A DNA stretch of 64,000 nucleotides from Panacagrimonas perspica. GTDB taxonomy: Bacteria; Pseudomonadota; Gammaproteobacteria; Nevskiales; Nevskiaceae. The stretch lies in the NCBI RefSeq assembly GCF_004364935.1, contig NZ_SOBT01000009.1, positions 1,088,398-1,152,397 of the forward strand, given 5' to 3'. The position numbers and the translations under genes were made by a program. Position 1 is the stretch's first letter. Every line of letters begins with the position of its first letter. The notes beneath the pieces are model-generated. The model saw nothing but the letters and a program-made list of their open reading frames with translations, made no database searches and had not been told where the DNA came from. Shown here piece by piece: positions 44,589 to 52,546 of the stretch.

Positions 44589-44996
44589 ATGCGATATACG
44601 CTGGCGTTCTTCTTCTGTGTGCTCTCCACCGTCACGCAGGCCGCCGGCGCGGACAAGGCCTGCTGGGACGAGTGGGAGTACAAGGATCAGGCGATGCTCC
44701 GGGCCTTCCAGTGCACGGAGAACATTTCGCTGAGCGCGGCGGAACTCGCGAAGACGTTCTGCCTGACCCGGATCGAGGGCGACACTCACAAGACCGCGGT
44801 CCAGTGTCCGGCGAAGATGAAGGCCAAGCGCGGTGCCGACGTGGTCGAGGTCAAGGTGAAGCACACCTGCACCGGCATCAGCCCGATGGGTCTGACGGGG
44901 AAAGCCAAGATCTTCTATTACGAAGATCCGGAATCCGACGAGGCCTCGCTGAAGGGACTCTGCAACGCGCTCGGCGGAACCTGGGCGAGTCCGTAG
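44589..44996 (+). CDS. Small exported cysteine-containing protein
   Basis: The 135-residue protein starts with a signal peptide (MRYTLAFFFCVLSTVTQAAGA). The mature part has cysteines in KACWDEW, FQCTEN, TFCLTR, VQCPAK, HTCTG and GLCNAL, so three disulfides are possible in the periplasm. No family is recognised. The preceding 100 bp show no clear promoter. Confidence 0.6.
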   Translation: MRYTLAFFFCVLSTVTQAAGADKACWDEWEYKDQAMLRAFQCTENISLSAAELAKTFCLTRIEGDTHKTAVQCPAKMKAKRGADVVEVKVKHTCTGISPMGLTGKAKIFYYEDPESDEASLKGLCNALGGTWASP

Positions 44997-45022
44997 CGCA
45001 CCGGAGCTGCGGCGAGCCGTGG

Positions 45023-46429
45023 TTACGCGCGCTTTGGCCGCGTATCCACCGGCAGGCACAGCAAGCCCGTCAGCAAGGCGAGCCCGACGTGGGCCATGTA
45101 GAGCGGCGTGAAGTCCTCTCGCAGCAGGACGCCCTGACCCAGTAGCAGCACCGTCACCGCGACACCCAGCACGGATCCGATCTGTCGCGTGGCCTGGTTG
45201 AAGGCGCTGCCGACGGCGTAGTGCGTCACCGACAGATGCGCGACGGCCGCGCCTGACAGGGACGGCAGCACCATGCCCACGCCGATGCCGCTCAACAGCA
45301 GGCCGGGCAGCCAGTCCCTGACGTAGTGGGGCTCGGTGCCCGGCACGAGCAGAAACCAGAGACCGCTGCAGGCGTAAATGACCGCTCCGCCGACCAGGAA
45401 CGGACGATGCCCGAGCCGGCCGGCCAGGCGTCCCACCAGGATGGCGGTCGGCATCACCATCAAGGGGCCGGGTGTGATCGCGAGGCCGGCGTGCGGCAGG
45501 CTGAAGTGCCAGACCGAGGTCATGAAGAAGAAGAACGTGAAGAACATCATCGAGAACGCGACGCCGAACACCAGCGTGGCGATGTTGATGTAGCGATAGG
45601 TGCGATTGCGGAACAGCGCCGGATCCACCAGCGGCGTCTTGGCGGTGCGGGTCCAGACCACGAAGCCGATCAGCGCGATGAGCGCGGCGCTGCCGACGAT
45701 GCCCAGATCGCCGCGCGTCCACAGCGGCGAGTCGAGCTGCACGATCAACAATGCAAGGCTGCCGACGCCGACGATCAGCAGCGCCATGCCGGTCCAATCG
45801 AGCGGTCGGGGGATGGCCGCGGGCGCCGATTCGCGCAGCAGCGTGCGTCCCTTCCACAGCGAGAACAGGCCGAGCGGCAGGTTGAGATAGAAGGCCCAGG
45901 GCCATCCGAGCGTGTCGACCACCAGCGAGCCCAGGCCTGGACCGGTGGCGGCGGCGAGGGCGCCGACCGCGCCCCACAGGCTCACGACGATGGCCCGCTT
46001 GGAACTTGGAAACGCATCGAGCACCAGTGACAGCGAAGCGGGGGTCAGCAGCGCGGCGCCGATCGCCTGCAGGACCCGAGCCGCGATCAGCGACCGGATG
46101 TCCGGCGCCAGGCCGCACGCGAGCGACGCGACCAGGAACAGCGCGACACCGGCGAGGAATACGCGCTTGCGCCCGAGCCGGTCGGCAAGGCCGCCGCCGG
46201 GAATCAGCATCGCGGCGAAGACCACCGAGTAGCCGTTCAGCACCCAGGACAGATCGGCAGCCGCCACACCGGGAAAGCCGGCACGCAGCGTGTCGAACGC
46301 GGCGAACAGCAGCGTGCTGTCGAGCGACACGAGGAACACCGCGATGCAGGTGACCCAGAACACCGGCCAGGGACGGGATGGCGCCTGCACCGGCGTGACC
46401 CCATCGAGAACCGCCTCGGCACTGCTCAT
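45023..46429 (-). CDS. MFS drug-efflux transporter (EmrB/QacA type)
   Basis: The 468-residue membrane protein has many hydrophobic spans. The N-terminal region has LSWVLNGYSVVFAAMLIPGGGLADRLGRKRVF, the MFS motif A of the DHA2 family, and motif C-like GPGLGSLVVDTLGWPWAFYLNLPLG. It should export organic compounds by proton antiport. AAGGAG is well placed before ATG 46429. A TetR operator at 46463-46480, 33 bp upstream, matches one in front of the tetR gene, so it is almost certainly repressed by that TetR. Confidence 0.9.
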   Translation of the reverse strand: MSSAEAVLDGVTPVQAPSRPWPVFWVTCIAVFLVSLDSTLLFAAFDTLRAGFPGVAAADLSWVLNGYSVVFAAMLIPGGGLADRLGRKRVFLAGVALFLVASLACGLAPDIRSLIAARVLQAIGAALLTPASLSLVLDAFPSSKRAIVVSLWGAVGALAAATGPGLGSLVVDTLGWPWAFYLNLPLGLFSLWKGRTLLRESAPAAIPRPLDWTGMALLIVGVGSLALLIVQLDSPLWTRGDLGIVGSAALIALIGFVVWTRTAKTPLVDPALFRNRTYRYINIATLVFGVAFSMMFFTFFFFMTSVWHFSLPHAGLAITPGPLMVMPTAILVGRLAGRLGHRPFLVGGAVIYACSGLWFLLVPGTEPHYVRDWLPGLLLSGIGVGMVLPSLSGAAVAHLSVTHYAVGSAFNQATRQIGSVLGVAVTVLLLGQGVLLREDFTPLYMAHVGLALLTGLLCLPVDTRPKRA

Positions 46430-46462
46430 CGGTCGAACTCCTTCGGTAATCGCTTCACAACA

Positions 46463-46480
46463 ATATGATGATCGTCATAA
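46463..46480. promoter_or_regulatory. TetR operator upstream of the MFS gene
   Basis: ATATGATGATCGTCATAA is a near-perfect palindrome and differs by two bases from the operator at 47116-47133. It lies 33 bp before the transporter ATG, where a repressor would block RNA polymerase. Confidence 0.75.
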
Positions 46481-46513
46481 AAGAAGCCGCATGAAGACAC
46501 GCGGCCCGTCGTC

Positions 46514-47101
46514 CTAGTCTTCGCCCGGTTCGAAGCTCGCCAGCAGGTGGCGGCGACGGCCGGAGAGGAACGCGCGCCCCGGCGCGGTATCGCCCAGCGC
46601 ACGCGCGATCTGAAGCGTTCCGATCAGGGTGCTGGCGACGGTTTCCGCTTCGTCCGCGGCACGGTGGCCCGGCAACCGGGCCCGCACCATCTCGATGAAA
46701 GCCTGCACGCGCCGGCGCGTCGCGGCCTGCACCGCGTCGCTCTGGCGCGGCATCTCGCCGACCAGGACGGCGATCGGGCATCCGGTTTCGACGGAGCCCA
46801 GGTGCGTGTCCGACAGGTAGGCGGATACGAGCGCCTTGAACGGCGTGGCGCCTCGGGCTTCCCGCCGCTCGATGGAAGCCACGAGCGTCTGCATGCCCTC
46901 GCATCCGGCCTGCTCGATGGCTTCGACGATCAGGGCGTCGCGGCTGGCGAAGTGCGCATAGAAGCCGCCATGCGTCAGGCCTGCCGCTTTCATGATGTCG
47001 GCGACCCCGACGCCGTCGTACCCGGCACGCCGGATCGCCCGCGCCGCCGTATCGACGATACGGGCGTGCGTGGCTTCCTTGCGGGACGGGGCGGTCTTCA
47101 T
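46514..47101 (-). CDS. TetR-family repressor of the MFS exporter
   Basis: The 195-residue regulator has a TetR helix-turn-helix (VADIMKAAGLTHGGFYAHFASRDALIVEAIEQ) and a C-terminal ligand domain with GCPIAVLVGEMPR. ATG 47101 gives the usual family length. A perfect palindrome at 47116-47133 lies 14 bp upstream of the start, indicating autoregulation. The related site before the MFS gene defines a two-gene regulon. Confidence 0.9.
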   Translation of the reverse strand: MKTAPSRKEATHARIVDTAARAIRRAGYDGVGVADIMKAAGLTHGGFYAHFASRDALIVEAIEQAGCEGMQTLVASIERREARGATPFKALVSAYLSDTHLGSVETGCPIAVLVGEMPRQSDAVQAATRRRVQAFIEMVRARLPGHRAADEAETVASTLIGTLQIARALGDTAPGRAFLSGRRRHLLASFEPGED

Positions 47102-47115
47102 GGGGGCTATTCCAT

Positions 47116-47133
47116 ATATGACGATCGTCATAT
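47116..47133. promoter_or_regulatory. TetR operator upstream of tetR
   Basis: ATATGACGATCGTCATAT is a perfect 18-bp palindrome located 14 bp before the TetR start codon. Its twin at 46463-46480 sits before the MFS gene. Confidence 0.8.
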
Positions 47134-47193
47134 TGAACGCCTGCCTGCTGGCCGTCAACCCGGTTTCAGAGGGCCGGGCGCTCGCCTCGTCTC

Positions 47194-47223
47194 CTCTGCG
47201 CCCTTTCTTTCCCCTTTGCCCGG
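47194..47223. repeat. Degenerate arm of the CGCAAAGG repeat family
   Basis: CCTCTGCGCCCTTTC followed by TTTCCCCTTTGCCCG matches about 24 of 30 positions of the right arm of the palindrome at 60141-60242. No complementary arm is nearby, so it looks like a decayed single arm. The rest of 47134-47335 shows nothing recognised. Confidence 0.45.
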
Positions 47224-47335
47224 TGCTGCTGTAGTCGCAGCTCCGCTGCTTCAACGGCAGCTCCGTTGCGGAGAAAACGTCCGAACGTCCTGGAAGCCCG
47301 GTTGCCCCGCGCGTCACAGCGTCGCTGGCGCCGGC

Positions 47336-48271
47336 TCAACCGTAACGCTGCACATGCTCCCGCGCGAACCGGAGGTAATCCCGGTTCCAGCAGAACTCGC
47401 ACCAGCCGGTGCCGCGCTCGCCGTCGATGTCCAGGTTCAGCGCCGCTTCGTTGAGATAGACCATCGGGTCGAACTCGAGCTGGATGTTGGCGAACGCCGT
47501 GGACGTGACGCGTGCGATGCGACCCGCCGTATCGGTGACGGTGACGTCGACCGCCGTGTGCATCATCTGCGCGTCGAATCGGTACTCGAAATCGGCCTTC
47601 GCGACATGCTCCATGCGTCCGTCGCGATACAGGAAGCCGCGCAATTGCAGACGGCCGAACGACTGCATCTCGAACACGTGGATCGAGCAGCTTTCGGTGG
47701 TGGCGTGGAACCACTTGTAGTGCTGGTTGAGTCCCCAGATCCGCGGACCCCAGGAATGGTCGCGGATCAGATAGCCGCTTGCGTCGACGGCACGGCCGTC
47801 CACCGAAAGATGAGCCGAGACGCGCCCATGCTGTTCGGTCCGGTCGTCGCCGTAGTACGGCGGGTTTCCGGCCGGATGCAGGCTGAACGCGTACGGCGGA
47901 TGCAGCGCCTCGAAGCGGCCATCGAACTGGATACGCGTGCCGGACCAGGACAGGTCGACCGTCTCGTGCGGCTTGCGCACCGCCATGCGCAACGGACCGG
48001 CGCGCCAGTCGTCGAAGTTCAGCGAATCGGGAACGGGGCCTTCGATCTGCTCGTGCACCGGACTGCTCAGGGCGGGACCGAACAAGGTCGCCCGGCCCTT
48101 GGCGTTTCCGTCGGTGAGCACCGTGGGATAGATGAATCCGGCGATACCGTGCTCGGGAAACATCAGCATGTGCGCCAGCGACTCGCGGCCGCCCGGGGTC
48201 ATGCGATGGCGCAACGCATGTTCGGCGGGGAAGTCGCGGCAGGCCTGGGTCAACGCGCTCGGGTTCTGCAT
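47336..48271 (-). CDS. Uncharacterised protein, possibly DUF7064-like
   Basis: The 311-residue protein lacks a signal peptide or membrane spans and is beta-rich. Its distinctive central motif is SGYLIRDHSWGPRIWG, with HPPYAFSLHPAGNPPYYG before it. The RDHSWG motif recalls the DUF7064/hydroxyneurosporene-synthase-like (CrtC-fold) proteins found near steroid and terpenoid genes. ATG 48271 has no clear ribosome site. It ends a minus-strand run with three membrane proteins. The function is unknown. Confidence 0.6.
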   Translation of the reverse strand: MQNPSALTQACRDFPAEHALRHRMTPGGRESLAHMLMFPEHGIAGFIYPTVLTDGNAKGRATLFGPALSSPVHEQIEGPVPDSLNFDDWRAGPLRMAVRKPHETVDLSWSGTRIQFDGRFEALHPPYAFSLHPAGNPPYYGDDRTEQHGRVSAHLSVDGRAVDASGYLIRDHSWGPRIWGLNQHYKWFHATTESCSIHVFEMQSFGRLQLRGFLYRDGRMEHVAKADFEYRFDAQMMHTAVDVTVTDTAGRIARVTSTAFANIQLEFDPMVYLNEAALNLDIDGERGTGWCEFCWNRDYLRFAREHVQRYG

Positions 48272-48288
48272 TTTCGGGAAAAGAAAAG

Positions 48289-48561
48289 TCAGCGGGCAAC
48301 AAGAAAGAGGCCGATCAGCAGGGCGCAGCACAGCACGATCCAGCCCTCGGCGATGGCGCGCATCCAGTTCGGCGCGCCGCGCAATTCCATGAAGTCGAGA
48401 ACGACGAAGCGGACCTTCACGAACGTCACCAGGAGGATCGCCGCGCCCGCCGCCGCGGCACTGTCGAGGCCGACGCCGTGCCCCAGCTCCCAGGACACCA
48501 GCGTCGCGCCCACCAGCAGAAACCAGATCAGCGTGGTGCGGGTCAGCAGCAGCGCCTTCAT
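48289..48561 (-). CDS. Cytochrome c oxidase subunit IV-like (NorF-like) membrane protein
   Basis: The 90-residue protein has three hydrophobic segments: TLIWFLLVGATLVSW, AAAAGAAILLVTFVKVRFVVLDFMEL and GWIVLCCALLIGLFLV. The VKVRFVVLDFMELR stretch matches the prokaryotic cytochrome oxidase subunit IV / NorF family. Its start overlaps the stop of the subunit III-like gene. No catalytic subunit I or II is encoded nearby. Confidence 0.78.
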   Translation of the reverse strand: MKALLLTRTTLIWFLLVGATLVSWELGHGVGLDSAAAAGAAILLVTFVKVRFVVLDFMELRGAPNWMRAIAEGWIVLCCALLIGLFLVAR

Positions 48562-49172
48562 GGCGCGCCCACGAGGTAGAGCAACGCGAACAGCACGATC
48601 CACAGCAGATCGACCAGGTGCCAGAAGCTGGCGCCCGATTCGAGGTTGCGCAGCTTGGCCGCGTCGAAATTGCCGGAACGAGCGTAGAAGATCAGCGCCG
48701 TCAGCACGCCCATGCCGATGGTGACGTGAATCAGGTGGATGCCGGTGTAGGTGAAATACAGCATGAAGAAGTCGTTGGTCGTGATCGTCAGACCCGCCGA
48801 CAACTTCTCCGAATACTCGAAGCACTTCACGGTCCAGAAGCCGAGGCCGCAGGCCAGCGCGCCGCCGAAGCAGCGCATCGTCACCTGCACCTGATGCCGC
48901 CGCGCCGCCTGGATCGCCGTAGCCACGCACCAGGAGCTGGTCAGCATCAGCAAGGTGTTGATCAGACCCCAGGTCTGGTTGAGCTGCGCGCGGCCTTCGG
49001 TGAAGACCGTGAGCTGCTCCGCGCGCATGTGCAGGAACACCGCGAACAACAGCGTGAACAGGATCAGGTCGCCGCCGATGAACAGCCACACGCCCTCTTC
49101 GCCCGGCATGTGGCCGCGAGGGTCCCGGCCTGCGCCCGATGAAGGCACCACGTTATCCACGGCTTTCCGCAC
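48558..49172 (-). CDS. Haem-copper oxidase subunit III-like (NorE-like) protein
   Basis: The 204-residue membrane protein has five or so spans and the subunit III pattern GHMPGEEGVWLFIGGDLILF, TYTGIHLIHVTIGMGV and SGASFWHLVDLLWIVLF. The short length and the coupling to a subunit IV-like gene resemble NorE/NorF, accessory proteins of nitric oxide reductase or orphan oxidase modules. No norB or norC is present. Confidence 0.82.
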   Translation of the reverse strand: MRKAVDNVVPSSGAGRDPRGHMPGEEGVWLFIGGDLILFTLLFAVFLHMRAEQLTVFTEGRAQLNQTWGLINTLLMLTSSWCVATAIQAARRHQVQVTMRCFGGALACGLGFWTVKCFEYSEKLSAGLTITTNDFFMLYFTYTGIHLIHVTIGMGVLTALIFYARSGNFDAAKLRNLESGASFWHLVDLLWIVLFALLYLVGAP

Positions 49173-49191
49173 GCTGGATCCGTCCAGGCTC

Positions 49192-49926
49192 CTAGGACGT
49201 CACCGCGGCGCGGGCCGCCACGCGGTTGAGCGCCTTGACCGTCACCATGCTCATGACCACGATCCAGCCGAAGAAGACGATGTAGATGAACCAGAACGAG
49301 ATCAGCCCGTCGTAGGCGAAGGGACCGGTCTTCACGAACTCGATGAGTGCGGCGGGCGTGATCAGCACCGCGCACCAGAGGTTGAAGAAGGCCACCCAGC
49401 GCGGGTAGATCGTCGGCACGTTGTGGTCGCGGAAGATCGCCGTGGCGATGAAGATCATGAAGAGCGCGAACGGCGGCCAGCTCAGGATGAAGATGAACCA
49501 GACGTAGTCGTTCATGATCTGGATGAACTTCGGATCCATGGACTCCGGCCGGAACGCGATCATCGCCCAGGTGATCGGCATCAGCAGGAAGAACACCCAG
49601 GCGCCGCCGGCGTTGGCGATCGACGCGTAGCTGAGCACCGGAATGCCGCGTTCCATGCGGCGCATGCACACCACGATCGAGATCGCCCAGGTGCCCCAGA
49701 ACGTGAAGCCGATGCACTCGATCATCGTGCCGATGCGGATGCCGATCTTGCGGTCGATGAAGATCTGCGCCAGTTCCTCCGCGCTGAGGTTCGGTGACGG
49801 CGGCGGAATGAAGCCCATCAGGAATCCCTGCGCGATCACCAGTGACACCACCAGTGCCACGCCGCTGTAGGCCAGCGCCTTGGCGATGGCCACGTCGCGG
49901 GCCAGATACTGCGACAGCTTGTCCAT
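49192..49926 (-). CDS. Six-span membrane protein of the oxidase-like module
   Basis: The 244-residue protein has about six membrane segments, near 16-38, 66-88, 95-125, 139-163, 172-195 and 205-228. FRPESMDPKFIQIMNDYVWF is its most distinctive polar stretch. GGGGGGAAGAGC precedes ATG 49926 and decides this start over the one at 49971. It is the first gene of the unit with the subunit III/IV-like genes. I do not recognise a named family; a partner of those subunits is inferred. Confidence 0.72.
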   Translation of the reverse strand: MDKLSQYLARDVAIAKALAYSGVALVVSLVIAQGFLMGFIPPPSPNLSAEELAQIFIDRKIGIRIGTMIECIGFTFWGTWAISIVVCMRRMERGIPVLSYASIANAGGAWVFFLLMPITWAMIAFRPESMDPKFIQIMNDYVWFIFILSWPPFALFMIFIATAIFRDHNVPTIYPRWVAFFNLWCAVLITPAALIEFVKTGPFAYDGLISFWFIYIVFFGWIVVMSMVTVKALNRVAARAAVTS

Positions 49927-50007
49927 GCTCTTCCCCCCATCTTGTTGTACCCGGAGTGTCCGGCTTTTCACGGGTCCGATCTGTCACCGGGGTGACAATC
50001 CGCGCCC

Positions 50008-50065
50008 GTAGCCCGGGGTTGCCGCTCGAAAACAGCAGAGACCTCCCGGATTGGGTCCGGGCTAG
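50008..50065. repeat. Degenerate REP-type doublet
   Basis: GTAGCCCGGGG at 50008 faces GTCCGGGCTAG ending near 50065 with a poorly matched interior. It lies between the membrane-protein operon and the Crp/Fnr regulator gene. Confidence 0.6.
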
Positions 50066-50093
50066 GAACGGCGAATCGCGAATCCGGCGCTTC

Positions 50094-50789
50094 TCAGGAA
50101 ACCGGAATCAGCAAATGACCGTAGCGCTCGGCGATCCGCGAGCGGCTGTGCAAGGTCAGCCCGCCGAACTGCAGCGTGATCAGCTGCTCCTGCTCCAGCG
50201 TCTTGAGCGCCGGATTGAGTTTCTGGCGCGACGCTCCGACGACCTTGCCCAGTTCCTCCTGCGACAGCTTCATCACGATGGCCTCGCCGTCCGACTTTTC
50301 CTTGTCGTGTCCGAACGACAGGTAGTACAGCATCTTGATCACCCGCTCCTTGAGCGTCAGCGAGCTGTGATCGAGCCCGAAGAGGCGGTGCAGGCTGAAC
50401 CGGAACGCGAACAGCCGAAGGATCTGCCGGGCCAGCGCCGGGTAGGCGTCGATCAGGGCGTGGAAGTCGCGTCGAGACACGACCCGGACCTTCAGCGACG
50501 TCATCGCCGTGACCATCCACAGCGCCGGAAGGTCGGTGAAGAGTTCCGACAGTCCGACCCAGTCACCGCGGGTCATGTAGGTCAGGACCGTCTCGCGCCC
50601 CAGGTGGTCCCAGGCGCTGTACTTGACGCTGCCTTCGCAGATCTCGAAGACCTCGGTCGGCCGCACGCCGATGCGCAGCAGCTTGCCCCCGGCCTTCACG
50701 GTCCGGTACGAGCTGACCTCGTCCAGGCCGTGGCGGACCTCGTCGGGAAGATCGTCGACGAAGTCGTGCAGTTTCGCGATGGAAGGCAT
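50094..50789 (-). CDS. Crp/Fnr-family transcriptional regulator
   Basis: The 231-residue protein has a cyclic-nucleotide-binding-type beta barrel (KLLRIGVRPTEVFEICEGSVKYSA... TYMTRGDWVGLSELF) and a C-terminal winged helix, LSQEELGKVVGASRQKLNPALKTLEQEQLI. No N-terminal cysteine cluster is present, so it is not an oxygen-sensing Fnr. It lies between the oxidase-like module (same strand, downstream) and the divergent alkB2 gene, and could regulate either. ATG 50789 is chosen; upstream starts run into a REP element. Confidence 0.85.
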   Translation of the reverse strand: MPSIAKLHDFVDDLPDEVRHGLDEVSSYRTVKAGGKLLRIGVRPTEVFEICEGSVKYSAWDHLGRETVLTYMTRGDWVGLSELFTDLPALWMVTAMTSLKVRVVSRRDFHALIDAYPALARQILRLFAFRFSLHRLFGLDHSSLTLKERVIKMLYYLSFGHDKEKSDGEAIVMKLSQEELGKVVGASRQKLNPALKTLEQEQLITLQFGGLTLHSRSRIAERYGHLLIPVS

Positions 50790-50838
50790 CGGCTTCAGGA
50801 GGGTGGGGGATCCGGACCCCGATAGCATGGCGCATGAG

Positions 50839-50913
50839 CCCCGTAGCCCGGGTGAAACCCGGGGATTTTCCTCCCGTCGAGCCGACGCCCCGGGTTTCAC
50901 CCGGGCTACGGGG
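50839..50913. repeat. REP-type palindromic doublet upstream of alkB2
   Basis: The arm 50843-50863 (starting GTAGCCCGGGTGAAA) is exactly complementary to 50889-50909, with flanking CCCC and GGGG extending the stem. It lies 19 bp before operator copy F. Confidence 0.88.
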
Positions 50914-50931
50914 ATGACCGAAATTCTGGCG

Positions 50932-50980
50932 AAAACACCCCTTTGGGGAGGCGCGCGGCGTAACCCCCTCCCCATCTAAT
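50932..50980 (+). promoter_or_regulatory. Alkane operator, copy F, upstream of alkB2
   Basis: AAAACACCCCTTTGGG, G, AGGCGCG (50932-50955) aligns without gaps to the five copies of the first island; its centre CCCCTTTGGGG is a compensated palindrome. TCTAAT (50975-50980) starts 20 bases after the element, exactly as in copy A. AlkB2 starts 87 bp downstream. Confidence 0.62.
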
Positions 50981-51042
50981 TCGACACGGGTCCGGCCTGA
51001 GGCACGGGCCGGCCCATCGGAATAGAACGAGGAGACCGCGGC

Positions 51043-52479
51043 ATGAACACCCGCAGCGACACCCTGCCGCTGAGCGCCGCCGGAACCACGTGGCGCGATC
51101 CCAAGCGCTACGCCTGGCCGCTGGTGCCGCTGTGGATCCTGACGCCGGTCCTGAGCATCTACCTGGCCATCGTCACCGGCCAGGCCGCCTGGTACTGGCT
51201 GACCGTGGTGCTGACGTACTTCGTGTTCCCGATCCTGGATCTCGATGTGCTGATCGGTCGCGACACGCGCAATCCGCCGGAGGGCGCGGTGCCTCGGCTG
51301 GAGGCGGACCGCTACTACACCTGGCTGCTGTACCTGACGGTGCCCTGCCACTACATCGCGCTGTTCGCCGGTGCGTGGGCGGTGGGGACGCAGCAGATGT
51401 CGGTGCTCTCGTACATCGGCGTGGCCTGGTCCTGCGGCCTGATGAACGGGTTCGCCATCGCCACCGCGCACGAGCTGGGGCACAAGAAGAGTTCGACGGA
51501 GCGCTGGATGGCCAAGCTGTCGCTGGCCACCGGCTTCTACGGGCAGTACATGATCGATCACAACCGCGGACATCATCGCGACGTGGCGACGCCGGAGGAC
51601 TCCGGTTCCGCGCGCTTCGGCGAGGGCTTCTGGGAGTTCATGATCCTGCGTCAGGTGCCGCACAGTGATTTCGTGCGTCCCTGGCAGCTCGAGAAGGAGC
51701 GTCTGGCGCGCAAGGGCAAGGGGCCGTGGACGCTGCAGAACGAGTTCCTCCAGCCCGCGCTGATCTCGCTGGCGGTGTATTCGCTGATCACGTGGATGTA
51801 CGGCTGGGTGGTGGTGCCCTATCTGCTGGGCGGCGCCTTCATCACCTACCTGTTCCTGGCGCTGGCGGACTACATCGAGCACTACGGCCTGCTGCGCGAC
51901 AAGCTGCCCAACGGCCGCTACGCGCATGTGCGTCCCGAGCATTCCTGGAACACCGATCACGTGGCGTCCAACATCATCTTCTGGAACGTGCAGCGCCATT
52001 CGGATCATCACGCCTGGCCGACGCGGCGCTACCAGTCGCTGCGCAGCTTCCGCAATCTTCCGCAGATGCCCACGGGCTATCCCGGCATGTTCGGCATCGC
52101 GCTGTTCTGGCCGCTGTGGAAATGGATCATGGTTCCGCGCGTGCTGGCGATCCACGGCCACGACCTGACGAAGATGAACGTGCACCCGGGCCGTCGCGAG
52201 GCGCTGATGCGCCAGTACCACCGGCCTGTCGCCGCGCCGGTGGCCGAGACGGCGGAGGCCTCGGAACATCGCCCGCAGGGCCACGTCGTCGCGGCCAGCG
52301 CCGGCCTCGCACCGCGTTACCAGTGCCCGGGCTGCGGCTACGTGTACGACGAGGCCAGGGGAGACACGCAGCAGGGCTTTCTTCCGGGCACGCCGTGGGC
52401 GCGTGTTCCCAGCGTCTGGCAATGCCCGGACTGCGCAGTGCGCGACAAGGCGGACTTTTTCCGCGTCGACAGGCCCTGA
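51043..52479 (+). CDS. alkB: Alkane 1-monooxygenase with fused C-terminal rubredoxin (copy 2)
   Basis: The 478-residue paralogue of the 18744-20201 product has the same histidine boxes HELGHKK (143-149), HNRGHHR (173-179) and QRHSDHHAWP. It also shares DYIEHYG and a C-terminal rubredoxin with CPGCG and CPDCA. The second membrane segment differs clearly (YWLTVVLTYFVFPILD against FWLVPAFLFIGMPILD in copy 1), the region where AlkB chain-length gating residues lie, so substrate range may differ. AACGAGGAGA precedes the ATG. Operator copy F is upstream and a second AlkS-like gene follows after 67 bp. Confidence 0.95.
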   Translation: MNTRSDTLPLSAAGTTWRDPKRYAWPLVPLWILTPVLSIYLAIVTGQAAWYWLTVVLTYFVFPILDLDVLIGRDTRNPPEGAVPRLEADRYYTWLLYLTVPCHYIALFAGAWAVGTQQMSVLSYIGVAWSCGLMNGFAIATAHELGHKKSSTERWMAKLSLATGFYGQYMIDHNRGHHRDVATPEDSGSARFGEGFWEFMILRQVPHSDFVRPWQLEKERLARKGKGPWTLQNEFLQPALISLAVYSLITWMYGWVVVPYLLGGAFITYLFLALADYIEHYGLLRDKLPNGRYAHVRPEHSWNTDHVASNIIFWNVQRHSDHHAWPTRRYQSLRSFRNLPQMPTGYPGMFGIALFWPLWKWIMVPRVLAIHGHDLTKMNVHPGRREALMRQYHRPVAAPVAETAEASEHRPQGHVVAASAGLAPRYQCPGCGYVYDEARGDTQQGFLPGTPWARVPSVWQCPDCAVRDKADFFRVDRP

Positions 52480-52546
52480 CCGGCGCGGGCATCCGGATGC
52501 ACACCCGCTACCGGCCGCGGGTCGCAACATCGCAAGCTGGGGTCTC

